A DNA stretch of 8,015 bases from Chloroflexota bacterium (GCA_003486225.1 DNGN01000289.1:2092-10106); one strand, 5' to 3'; shown: positions 1 through 6,883, counted from the first letter of the stretch. Notes: generated from the sequence alone by a model not told the origin. Program-made: numbers and translations.

Positions 1-740
1 AAAGTATGCCAGACCTGGCTGGCTTCCCCCTGGCTGGCGGCTGCCAGCCAGGCTGCGGACAGCGTGCCGGTCCGCGGGATGGCGGTGTGGGCGATGGCCT
101 GGCAGAGCGTTTCTGCCGCCAGACCCGCCCGTGCCCACAACCCGTGCATCATACCGATCAGAAAATCATCCCCAGATGGTGTCAGGCCGACACCCAACCC
201 GGCCAAGCTTGCGACACCTCCCAGTATGGTCTGAACCTCTGCCTGTGCAAATCCAATCTTGATTTGGTCCAAGGCCAGGTCAAGTGCCTGCGAAAATGGC
301 GACATCAGCCAATTCTTTTCATGGGGCGGGTCAAACAAATTTGGAAAATGGTTTGTCTCCTCTAGCCCAGAAAGCAGATTCTCAGCCAGCAGCACAAGTG
401 ATCGGGTCTGCTGTTGCGAAAGGGGGTGCCAGGCAGGCTGCGGGTCCCACAGGCTATACTCCCGGCAATCGAACGAGAGGCGGCCAATGGTCAGCAAACC
501 CTGCTCAACAGCAACAGGTGACATCACATCGACCAGACCATGAAAACCGCCTTGCGCCACCATGAGCGAGAACGGGCCGCTGCCAATCTGCGGGGTGACG
601 ATCGAAACCACCCGCGCATCCTGGTTGACCAGGTTGATGACCTGATCGAAGATGTGCAGTATTTGCGCCGAACGCGTGGTTCCCAGCCAGGCCGCTGCCC
701 GTGGCGCAGCAGAGAGTAGGGTTTGATGATATGTGTTCAT
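1..740 (-). CDS. DUF2877 protein, AllH/YlbF-like carbamoyltransferase subunit (3' end off the left edge)
   Basis: The frame starts at ATG 740-738 and stays open for 246 codons to the window edge, with no stop seen. The hallmark is the glycine-rich GLGVGLTPSGDDF at residues 181-193, typical of DUF2877 proteins such as E. coli YlbF (AllH) and YahE. Upstream of it, residues of the type ILHIFDQVINLVN followed by RVVSIVTPQIGSGPFSLMV match the usual N-terminal part of the family. In E. coli AllH works with AllF (FdrA) and AllG (YlbE) as oxamate carbamoyltransferase, which yields carbamoyl phosphate in anaerobic allantoin use. The DUF1116 (AllG-like) gene at 4077-5321 supports a related complex here. 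The family is usually somewhat longer, so a few tens of residues are probably missing. The start lies only 72 bases after the large hydroxylase subunit, behind a hairpin, and has no strong Shine-Dalgarno at normal spacing. Family assignment is fairly secure; substrate is not. Confidence 0.85.
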   Translation of the reverse strand, partial: MNTYHQTLLSAAPRAAAWLGTTRSAQILHIFDQVINLVNQDARVVSIVTPQIGSGPFSLMVAQGGFHGLVDVMSPVAVEQGLLTIGRLSFDCREYSLWDPQPAWHPLSQQQTRSLVLLAENLLSGLEETNHFPNLFDPPHEKNWLMSPFSQALDLALDQIKIGFAQAEVQTILGGVASLAGLGVGLTPSGDDFLIGMMHGLWARAGLAAETLCQAIAHTAIPRTGTLSAAWLAAASQGEASQVWHT

Positions 741-744
741 CACT

Positions 745-778
745 TAATAAAATCTCCAGGAGCAGGCTCCCGGAGATT
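745..778 (-). terminator. Candidate intrinsic terminator or attenuator hairpin
   Basis: Bases 751-757 pair with 772-778 (7 bp). After one A/C mismatch, 759-762 pair with 767-770 (4 bp), closing a four-base loop. Read on the minus strand, the stem is followed at once by TTTTATT, as in a rho-independent terminator. It sits after the stop of the molybdopterin subunit (813) and 10 bases before the DUF2877 start (740). The only good GGAG before that start lies inside the stem, about 13 bases away. The hairpin may therefore end the message, or attenuate or mask translation of the DUF2877 gene. The U-tract is broken by one A, so efficiency is uncertain. Confidence 0.55.
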
Positions 779-812
779 GATAGTGCAGCTTTGTTTGGGA
801 ATTTCCCGCAGG

Positions 813-3155
813 CTATTCTCCGGCCTGCTGGGTCAGCTCCCATAAGCGGTTCGGGCTGAGCGGGATTTCCCTCACCTCAAGCGGGAAGACACCCTCCAGG
901 GCATCTTCCACGGCCTGGGCAAACAGAGGTCCGGTGGGGATTGCGCCTGCCTCTCCCGCGCCTTTTATACCCAGGGGATTGAGCGGGGAGGGGGTTTCCT
1001 TATGCCCAACCTCGATGCGCGGTACATCCAGGGATGTCGGCAGCAGGTAATCCATCAGCGAGGCGTTCAGGATCTGGCCAGATTCATCAAAGATAAGCTG
1101 CTCATAAAAAGCATTCCCGATGCCCTGGGCCACACCGCCATGAACCTGTCCGTCTAAGATCAGGGGGTTGATCACTTTGCCGCAGTCATGGACCACCACG
1201 TAGCGCTTGATCTCAACCAGCATGGTCTCCGGGTCCACCTCGACGATCATGGCATGAGCCCCGGCCGCGGTGGCACCCATCTCTGGCCCGAAGTAATCGG
1301 TGGCTTCGAGACCGGGCTCAGTTCCTGGCTTCACAGCCCCGCGCAGCGGGTTCGCTTTCTGAGCCAGTTCTCCCAGCGGGATGGACTTCGAGGGCACACC
1401 CTTAACACGCACTTCCCCATTCAAAATTTCCAGGTCTTCTTCAGCGGCTTCAAAAACATCGGAGGCCACCCGCAAGATTTTCTTGCGGACAGCTTTGGCC
1501 GCGGCGTTGATCGCATTGCCGGCCACGACCGCTCCACGGCTGGCAAACGTGCCCACGCCCCAATGGAACTGGTCGGTATCGCCAGTCACGATGTCCACCT
1601 CGGTAACATCCACCCCGAGCTGGTCGGCGACAATTTGGGCAAAGCTGGTAAAGTGTCCCTGTCCCTGGGTGCCGATCCCGGTTACAACGCTGACCCGGCC
1701 GTTGGCCTGCACCTGGACGCGGGAACCCTCGTACGGGCCGATCCCGGTCCCTTCCACGTAACATACCAAGCCCAATCCCACATGCTTGCCTTCAGCTTTA
1801 GCTTTTGGTTTCAGGTTTTGGTAAAAATCGTCATATCCGATCAGCTTCTTGGTTTCTTCCAATATCGGCTCGTAATTGCCGCTGTCATATGTCAGCTGGG
1901 TGAAGTCCTGGTAAATGATCTGGTGGTTATGCGGGAAATTATCCGGCGAGATGAAATTCTTGCGGCGGATTTCGGTTTTGTCCATGCCGAGTTCTTTGGC
2001 AGCGATATCCAGCAGGCGCTCCATGATAAATACGCCGTGCTGGCGGCCTGCCCCACGGTAGGGGCTGACAATCGGCTTATTGGTAAAGGTCGCCGTAAAT
2101 TCGGTGTAGTAATTGGGGACATCGTACATCCCAAGCAGGGTGCATTGGGTATTGATCGGGACCGTCAGCCCGTAGGGGTCGTAGGCACCGTTGTCGTGCC
2201 AGAAGACATCCTTAACCCCAAGGATCTTGCCCTCTTTGGTCAGGGCGATCTCTGCCTCGTGGATCTGGCCGCGCTCCTGGGTGGTGGCAAAGAAATTCTC
2301 GTTGCGATCTTCGATCCACTTCACCGGGCGCCCGAGCTGCATGGATAACCACGGCAGGAGCATTTCTTCCGGGTAAAACATCAGGATCTTAGGCCCGAAA
2401 CCACCGCCAATGAAGGGGGCGATGACCCGAACCTGGTTCTCCGAGAGGCCCAGCATACCGGCCAGCCCGTTGCGGATCACAACCGGCGCCTGGGTAGTAT
2501 CCCAGACGGTTAACTTGCCGGCTTTGGCATCCCAACTGGCCACGATGCCGCGGTTTTCCATCGCGGCAGCAATGCCGTGTTCATAGAGCAGGTCCCGGCT
2601 GATCACCAGGTCGGCTTTGGCTTTGGCCGCTTCGTAATCGCCTTTTTCCTGGCACACATAGGCCGCGATGTTGTTTTCCAGGTCCTCATGGATCAATGCC
2701 GCACCTTCTTCCAAGGCTTTGCGCGGGTCAATATGGACTGGTAAGGCTTCAAAATCGACCAGGATATCGCTGAGTGCATCTTCGGCAATATAGCGGCTTT
2801 CAGCCACTACGCAAACCAACGCTTCCCCCACATGACAGACCTTGTCCTTAGCCAGGATGGGGTGCAGCCGGGCATTAAAGACAATCCCTTCAATCGGGGG
2901 GGGAGAGACGTTCAGCACACCGGTGCGCCAGTAGTCTCCCAGATCGGCTGCCGTATAAACAGCAACCACCCCCTGGCGTTCCCTGGCTGCCGAGACATCA
3001 ATGCTGCGAATGCGGGCGTGGGCATATGGGCTGCGGTAGTACGCCACATGAAGCATGTCCGGCAGGTTGACGTCATCCACATACAGGGCATTACCGGTCA
3101 GTAAGCGCGGGTCTTCGTTGCGTTTTATGCGTTTGCCAAAGAATTTTGTTGCCAT
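813..3155 (-). CDS. Molybdenum hydroxylase large (molybdopterin-binding) subunit, xanthine dehydrogenase family
   Basis: This 780-residue protein would carry the molybdopterin cytosine dinucleotide cofactor and the hydroxylation site. The N-terminal part (about 20-140) resembles the a/b hammerhead domain, and two MoCo-binding domains follow. Visible motifs are GGGFG (250-254), PYRGAGR (365-371), GTQGQGH (495-501), DCGKVINP (657-664) and KGAGEAG (731-737), with E735 as the expected catalytic glutamate. The YRGAGR loop lacks the cysteine of the form I CO dehydrogenase loop (YRCSFR), so this is a form II-type hydroxylase for an organic substrate, not a CO dehydrogenase. QH follows the loop where PE is common. 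Start ATG 3155 has AGGAG at 3162-3166, six bases away. Length is normal for the family. The FAD and iron-sulfur partners lie at 5425-6802, separated from it by two other genes. No XdhC or MobA-like maturation gene is visible. The substrate, likely an N-heterocycle, is inferred. Confidence 0.95.
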   Translation of the reverse strand: MATKFFGKRIKRNEDPRLLTGNALYVDDVNLPDMLHVAYYRSPYAHARIRSIDVSAARERQGVVAVYTAADLGDYWRTGVLNVSPPPIEGIVFNARLHPILAKDKVCHVGEALVCVVAESRYIAEDALSDILVDFEALPVHIDPRKALEEGAALIHEDLENNIAAYVCQEKGDYEAAKAKADLVISRDLLYEHGIAAAMENRGIVASWDAKAGKLTVWDTTQAPVVIRNGLAGMLGLSENQVRVIAPFIGGGFGPKILMFYPEEMLLPWLSMQLGRPVKWIEDRNENFFATTQERGQIHEAEIALTKEGKILGVKDVFWHDNGAYDPYGLTVPINTQCTLLGMYDVPNYYTEFTATFTNKPIVSPYRGAGRQHGVFIMERLLDIAAKELGMDKTEIRRKNFISPDNFPHNHQIIYQDFTQLTYDSGNYEPILEETKKLIGYDDFYQNLKPKAKAEGKHVGLGLVCYVEGTGIGPYEGSRVQVQANGRVSVVTGIGTQGQGHFTSFAQIVADQLGVDVTEVDIVTGDTDQFHWGVGTFASRGAVVAGNAINAAAKAVRKKILRVASDVFEAAEEDLEILNGEVRVKGVPSKSIPLGELAQKANPLRGAVKPGTEPGLEATDYFGPEMGATAAGAHAMIVEVDPETMLVEIKRYVVVHDCGKVINPLILDGQVHGGVAQGIGNAFYEQLIFDESGQILNASLMDYLLPTSLDVPRIEVGHKETPSPLNPLGIKGAGEAGAIPTGPLFAQAVEDALEGVFPLEVREIPLSPNRLWELTQQAGE

Positions 3156-3225
3156 ATTTTTCTCCTGATCAAGCTCAGTACTCGATAATGTTTTTCGTAA
3201 ACAGAAAAATATTAATGATAGCTGA

Positions 3226-3260
3226 TTGGAGAGGGGCTCATCGACACCACCCCTCTCCAG
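3226..3260 (-). other. Strong hairpin between the cyclase and molybdopterin-subunit genes
   Basis: Bases 3227-3236 and 3250-3259 form a perfect 10-bp GC-rich stem (arm TGGAGAGGGG on the plus strand) with a 13-base loop, and one T/G wobble can extend it. It lies in the 123-base gap between the cyclase stop and the large-subunit start. On the minus strand the next T-rich run comes only about 18 bases after the stem, so it is not a canonical terminator. It could be an mRNA-processing or stabilising element, or a weak terminator that sets the ratio of the genes. The rest of the gap is AT-rich leader with no convincing promoter. Confidence 0.5.
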
Positions 3261-3278
3261 GATAGTTACTAAGGTATG

Positions 3279-4064
3279 CTAATCCACCATTGCAAAAGCG
3301 CGGCAGAAGGCAGCCTCACCGCCTTTGAACTTCCACGGCACTGCACCAATCGTGAGGCGCCTGTTATGCAGTTCGGGGTTGCCCATCTCGCCGCCGAGGT
3401 TTTCGACATGCACACAATCGTACGGGAAGAGGGCGTTGTGGGTCAGCTGGTAAGCCTCGGGCGGGAAAAGTTCATCCACTCTATCGGAACCGCCGAACTT
3501 TTCTTCAACCTGCTTGCGGACCTTTTGCCAATGCTCCAACCCGCCCTTGCCCAGGAATCGGCCAATCGGCAGGTTCATCGGGTGATCGGTGGAAATCATG
3601 TCCACGCCCCACAGGTGGATCTTTTTATCCAGCAGCCATTCGCAGATGCTGTGGTGCGGGCCTGGATGACGGTGAATGTACTTTTCTTCATCGCCATCGG
3701 GAGCCAGGAAGGTGTATTTGTGCCAGCCGGTGTTGATGAAGAGGATATCCCCATTCTGAACATCCACGCGCTCTTCAATCATTTCCGGGGTAAAGATATC
3801 CAGCTCATCAAGGGCATCGCTCAGGTCCACGATCACGCCAGGTCCCAGCAGCCATTCCAACGGCAGTTCGTCAATGGTCTTGCCATTGGTCACAAAATGG
3901 CGGGGGGCATCCAGGTGTGTTCCCATATGGTTGGAGGTCTGGATATACTGTGCATTAACACCATGCTCAGATTTGCGTTTAAAATATTTCACCTCAAATG
4001 GCGGGTAAAAAGGCCAGAACGAGCAGTCCTGGTTTAAGGGTTGAGACAGGTCATAAATTTTCAT
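3279..4064 (-). CDS. Cyclase-family metal-dependent hydrolase (kynurenine formamidase / isatin hydrolase-like)
   Basis: The 261-residue product belongs to the cyclase superfamily (PF04199), which hydrolyses amide or lactam bonds with a divalent metal. Known members include kynurenine formamidase and isatin hydrolase. The signature HMGTHLDAPRHF spans 46-57 and supplies the usual metal ligands H46, H50 and D52, with H56 as the conserved second-shell or catalytic histidine. GVDMISTDHP (153-162) and the late VENL (220-223) are also typical. At about 260 residues it is longer than KynB and closer to the isatin hydrolase group. ATG 4064 is preferred to the in-frame TTG at 4067 because AGGAG (4072-4076) then sits seven bases away. 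The start lies 12 bases after the DUF1116 stop, so the two are very likely co-transcribed. No kynurenine-pathway gene is present, so a ring-opening step on the product of the neighbouring hydroxylase is the likelier role. That role is inference. Confidence 0.9.
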   Translation of the reverse strand: MKIYDLSQPLNQDCSFWPFYPPFEVKYFKRKSEHGVNAQYIQTSNHMGTHLDAPRHFVTNGKTIDELPLEWLLGPGVIVDLSDALDELDIFTPEMIEERVDVQNGDILFINTGWHKYTFLAPDGDEEKYIHRHPGPHHSICEWLLDKKIHLWGVDMISTDHPMNLPIGRFLGKGGLEHWQKVRKQVEEKFGGSDRVDELFPPEAYQLTHNALFPYDCVHVENLGGEMGNPELHNRRLTIGAVPWKFKGGEAAFCRAFAMVD

Positions 4065-4076
4065 CAAGAATCTCCT

Positions 4077-5321
4077 TCAGGATAAGTATTTTTGGGCAAA
4101 TGCAACAAGTGCATCTTCGAATACAGACATGGGCGGTCGTACCAAACCAGCGCCAACCTGACCAACACCAGCCTCTTTGTGAGCAATACCGGTATTGATG
4201 CGGGGCGTAATTCCCAGTTCGATCACCTTGCGGATGTCCACGCCTACTGGCGTGCCGCGAAAATCGAGGGACGGAATCGTAAAGGCACTGTGTTCACCCA
4301 CAGTGATCTCGTACATCTCCAGAGAGGCGTTGATCGCATCTTTCGGGGTGCCGCTGATAAAGGTTACGATAGCAGGTGCGGTAGCCATCGCAAAAGCGCC
4401 AATCCCGGCTGTTTCGGTGATTGTGCTGTCGCCAATATCTCCACTGGCATCTGCGGCGGTAAAACCGGGGAAGTACAAACCATCTGGCTGACCCACAGGG
4501 CCAGTAAACCACTGGTCACCAAGGCCGCTGACGCGAATGCCAAGGTCTGTCCCATTTCGGGCCATGGTGGTCATCACAGAGCTGCCTTCCACGCCATGCC
4601 CGGCATCAGCCATGGCCTTGCAGGCAGCCATCACCGGGTTGAGCACGCTGAGGGCGTTATCGTAGAGGAACTGGATGATCTTGGCCGCTGTCTCCCGGTC
4701 GGGAGTGACCTTCACGATCCAGGGGGCCAGCTTGGCCGTATAGATGATCGAACCGGCCTTATTACGGTTGTGGCCCTCGTCACCCATGTGCAGCGATTCG
4801 GCCAGCAAAGCGCGGATATCCATGCCGTCCGGGTTGGCTTCCAGCGCATCTGCCAGAGACGGGCCCAATACGTCATTCATCCAGTGCAATTTTTCGATCA
4901 CCTCCGGGCTAAAAGCCCCATAGCGCAGCACTTTGCCGTAGCCCTCATTCAGGTTAGAGAAGGCCTTGTTTCCGTGAGTCTCGTTTTCCAGCACATACAC
5001 CTTCATCGAGGCAGTGGTCACGCCAGCCATGGGGCCAACACTGGCATGGTGGTGGCAGGGGTCAAACTCAACCTCCCCGCTCTCAACCATTCCGACAGCC
5101 TGCTTTTCATCTTTGGCCAGGCCTTCAAAAATTAACCCGCCAATGACAGCACCACGCATCGGGCCAGACATACGCTCCCACTCAATCGGTGGACCGGCAT
5201 GCATAATGAGGTTATCTTTCATACCCGGGACCACATCTCGGGCTGTTGCAACGCCCTTCAAGATTGGGCGGGCAGACATCATTCTCTCCACTGCAATTTG
5301 ATTCGCCTTATCGAAATCCAT
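4077..5321 (-). CDS. DUF1116 protein, AllG/YlbE-like carbamoyltransferase subunit
   Basis: This 414-residue protein has the character of DUF1116 (E. coli YlbE/AllG and YahG). Conserved-looking blocks are CHHHASVGPMAG (89-100), LHMGDEGHNRN (177-187), MTTMARNGTD (250-259), GDSTITETAGIGAFAMA (297-313) and GVDIRKVIELGITP (360-373). AllG is one of three subunits of E. coli oxamate carbamoyltransferase, with AllF (FdrA) and AllH (DUF2877). The DUF2877 partner is at 1-740, but no FdrA homologue is in view. Length fits the family (a little over 400 residues). ATG 5321 has a purine-rich GAGAGGAG just upstream (GAGGAG at 5325-5330). It is the first gene after a terminator and candidate promoter, so it probably heads the second transcript, with the cyclase following 12 bases after it. 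No signal peptide or membrane segment is seen, so it is probably cytoplasmic. The carbamoyl acceptor or donor here need not be oxamate or oxalurate. Confidence 0.88.
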   Translation of the reverse strand: MDFDKANQIAVERMMSARPILKGVATARDVVPGMKDNLIMHAGPPIEWERMSGPMRGAVIGGLIFEGLAKDEKQAVGMVESGEVEFDPCHHHASVGPMAGVTTASMKVYVLENETHGNKAFSNLNEGYGKVLRYGAFSPEVIEKLHWMNDVLGPSLADALEANPDGMDIRALLAESLHMGDEGHNRNKAGSIIYTAKLAPWIVKVTPDRETAAKIIQFLYDNALSVLNPVMAACKAMADAGHGVEGSSVMTTMARNGTDLGIRVSGLGDQWFTGPVGQPDGLYFPGFTAADASGDIGDSTITETAGIGAFAMATAPAIVTFISGTPKDAINASLEMYEITVGEHSAFTIPSLDFRGTPVGVDIRKVIELGITPRINTGIAHKEAGVGQVGAGLVRPPMSVFEDALVAFAQKYLS

Positions 5322-5370
5322 AAACTCCTCTCTTTTTTACACTTTCAATGATCCTGTGAGCAGGCTAGCC

Positions 5371-5399
5371 ATTCTACGGAACGGATAACCTGTTCACAA
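5371..5399 (-). promoter_or_regulatory. Candidate sigma70-type promoter for the DUF1116-cyclase transcript
   Basis: On the minus strand TTGTGA (5394-5399) and TAGAAT (5371-5376) are 17 bases apart. This gives 4 of 6 and 5 of 6 matches to the consensus boxes. It lies about 50 bases before the DUF1116 start and directly behind the terminator of the upstream genes, sharing two bases with its U-tract. Position and spacing are good, but it is a pattern match only. Confidence 0.45.
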
Positions 5400-5422
5400 A
5401 AAGCAGGGGCGATCCCCCCTGC
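5398..5422 (-). terminator. Intrinsic terminator after the iron-sulfur subunit gene
   Basis: Bases 5403-5409 (GCAGGGG) pair perfectly with 5416-5422 (CCCCTGC) around a six-base loop. On the minus strand the stem is followed by TTTTT (5398-5402). The stem begins two bases after the TAA stop of the iron-sulfur subunit, so it would end or reduce transcription of the FAD and iron-sulfur genes before the DUF1116 gene. The short U-tract may allow some read-through. Confidence 0.75.
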
Positions 5423-5424
5423 AT

Positions 5425-5901
5425 TTATCCCATTTTTTCAGCTGCCAGCAACACGGCATCCACAATATGCTGGTAACCTGTGCAGCGGCACAAATTCCCG
5501 GACAGGGCTTCCCGCACCTGTTCTTCTGTGGGAGCCGGGTTGTTTTTGAGGAAAGGCACCATCGTCATCAGGATACCGGGAGTGCAGAAACCACACTGCA
5601 GGCCGTGTGCTTCACGGAATGCCTCTTGCAGCGGGTGAAGTTGTTGCGGGCTGTCCGCCAGGCTTTCTACCGTCCGGATATCACGACCATCCGCCTGGAC
5701 AGCGAACATCAGGCACGAGCGTACCGCTCTGCCATCCACCAGAATGGTGCAAGCTCCGCAAGCGCCCTGCTCGCAGCCAACATGGGTACCGGTGAGCTTG
5801 GCTTCATGGCGCAAATAATCCACGAGCAGCATCCGCGGCTCCACCTGAGCCATGTGCGGGCTGCCGTTCAAATTAAACTGTATCTCTACATAGTTGCTCA
5901 T
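5425..5901 (-). CDS. Molybdenum hydroxylase small subunit with two [2Fe-2S] clusters
   Basis: The 158-residue protein is the electron-transfer subunit (CoxS/XdhC-type small chain) of the hydroxylase, passing electrons from the Mo site to FAD. The plant-type cluster ligands are C43, C48, C51 and C63 in the first half. The second cluster uses C103, C106, C138 and C140, seen as LQCGFCTPG and LCRCTGYQHI. Q102 before the second motif is the conserved residue near the pterin. All eight cysteines are present and the length is normal. The frame is open for 65 further codons upstream, but that part overlaps the FAD gene. ATG 5901 is chosen because AGAGGAAG (5909-5916) precedes it by seven bases and the family N-terminus begins there. 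It follows the FAD subunit by 13 bases, so the two are one operon, closed by the terminator just downstream. Confidence 0.96.
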   Translation of the reverse strand: MSNYVEIQFNLNGSPHMAQVEPRMLLVDYLRHEAKLTGTHVGCEQGACGACTILVDGRAVRSCLMFAVQADGRDIRTVESLADSPQQLHPLQEAFREAHGLQCGFCTPGILMTMVPFLKNNPAPTEEQVREALSGNLCRCTGYQHIVDAVLLAAEKMG

Positions 5902-5914
5902 TGCTGTTCTTCCT

Positions 5915-6802
5915 CTAGCTTCCAGTGAGTTGGGATTGGGCTCTCGACAAAGCCGTCTGCAGGGCGCGGCGGGTGAGCACTTTGGCCAGGTGGCGCTGGT
6001 ATTCGGGGGTGGCATGCACGCTGCCAAAGGGATCAATCTCCTGTTCAGCAGCGATCTGTGCAGCAGCTTCAATTTGCTGCGGGGTGATTTTTTCACCTGT
6101 CAGCACAGCTGCGGCTTGCCGGGCATCCATGGCTTTATCCCCGACATTCAGGTATACCAAACGAGCCTCCCGGCAGATGGATTCTGCATCTAAGCTGACC
6201 AGTGCAGCCACACCTGCCATGGCATAATCCCCAGCCCGGCGGGTGACCTCCAGAAACGACCAGCCCATATTTTTGGAAAAGGCAGGAAAAGCTATCTCGG
6301 TGAGCACTTCATCTGGTTCAAGGGCGGTGGTAAACATGGTGATAAAAAATTCTTCAGCATCAATCCAGCGTTCTCCGCGTGTGGATTGCGCTTTGAAGCG
6401 CGCATTGAGCGCCGTGGCCACAACCGGCAGTTCAGACGCCGGATCTGCATGCGCCAGGCTGCCGCCGAAAGTGCCGCGGTTGCGAATCTGCGGATGGGCA
6501 ATATTCGGCATGGTTTCAGAGATCAAAGGCTGCAGTTCAGCAACCAGCGGGCTGCTTGCGACATCTGCCTGGATGGTCATGGCACCAATCCGAAGCTCTC
6601 CATCCTGGGAGCGGATATAACGCAACTCTTCTATTTTATTGAGATCGATCAGCACAGCAGGTTGAGATACCCGGAAGTTCATGGCAGGGATCAGGCTCTG
6701 CCCTCCGGCGAGTGGTTTCGCCTCATCGCCATGTTCGGCTTTACTCTCTAGTACTTGAAGCAGGGTCGTTGGAGAAAGATACTCAAACGGGGCTGGTTTC
6801 AT
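5915..6802 (-). CDS. Molybdenum hydroxylase FAD-binding (medium) subunit
   Basis: The 295-residue protein is the CoxM-type flavoprotein that accepts electrons from the iron-sulfur subunit. FAD-contact motifs are LAGGQSLIP (31-39) and RNRGTFGGSLAHADP (107-121), and RRAGDYAMAGVAA (188-200) is also typical. The C-terminal part (about 180-290) matches the CO dehydrogenase flavoprotein C-terminal domain and ends in HATPEYQRHLAKVLTRRAL. The frame is open for 29 codons upstream to 6889. However, ATG 6802 starts at the family N-terminus (MKPAPFEYL), has GAGAGG at 6811-6816, and leaves the promoter region free. Length is normal for the family. It is the first gene of the minus-strand block, 13 bases before the iron-sulfur gene, and its likely catalytic partner is encoded at 813-3155. 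Confidence 0.95.
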   Translation of the reverse strand: MKPAPFEYLSPTTLLQVLESKAEHGDEAKPLAGGQSLIPAMNFRVSQPAVLIDLNKIEELRYIRSQDGELRIGAMTIQADVASSPLVAELQPLISETMPNIAHPQIRNRGTFGGSLAHADPASELPVVATALNARFKAQSTRGERWIDAEEFFITMFTTALEPDEVLTEIAFPAFSKNMGWSFLEVTRRAGDYAMAGVAALVSLDAESICREARLVYLNVGDKAMDARQAAAVLTGEKITPQQIEAAAQIAAEQEIDPFGSVHATPEYQRHLAKVLTRRALQTALSRAQSQLTGS

Positions 6803-6883
6803 AGGCAGGTCCTCTCTTAGGGCAAATTTTTTCACGGCAGGAATTGTGCAAAGCGATCCTGCATCTATAGGTCTAGTTACCGC

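Noticed and set aside
797..807. Palindrome GGGAATTTCCC after the molybdopterin subunit stop
   Set aside because: Only 5-bp arms, with no second copy or promoter nearby; likely chance.
505..843. Minus-strand open frame of 112 codons across the molybdopterin/DUF2877 junction
   Set aside because: It is out of frame with both real genes and spans the hairpin; the DUF2877 frame from 740 explains this stretch.
1188..2348. Long plus-strand open frame of 386 codons opposite the molybdopterin subunit
   Set aside because: It lies wholly antisense to a gene with clear family motifs, shows no recognisable domain, and reflects codon bias of the real gene.
3276..4037. Plus-strand open frame of 253 codons opposite the cyclase gene
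   Set aside because: Antisense shadow of a well-supported cyclase-family gene, with no motif of its own.
3279..4064. Kynurenine formamidase (kynB) of tryptophan breakdown
   Set aside because: No kynureninase or tryptophan dioxygenase nearby, and the protein is longer than typical KynB; only the superfamily is supported.
4092..5135. Plus-strand open frame of 347 codons opposite the DUF1116 gene
   Set aside because: Antisense shadow; the minus-strand frame has the conserved family blocks and a proper ribosome binding site.
5902..6096. 65-codon N-terminal extension of the iron-sulfur subunit
   Set aside because: It overlaps the FAD gene, has no family similarity, and ATG 5901 has a good Shine-Dalgarno and the standard N-terminus.
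813..6802. Aerobic CO dehydrogenase (coxMSL)
   Set aside because: Large-subunit loop is YRGAGR without the cysteine of form I CO dehydrogenase, and the gene order and neighbours differ.
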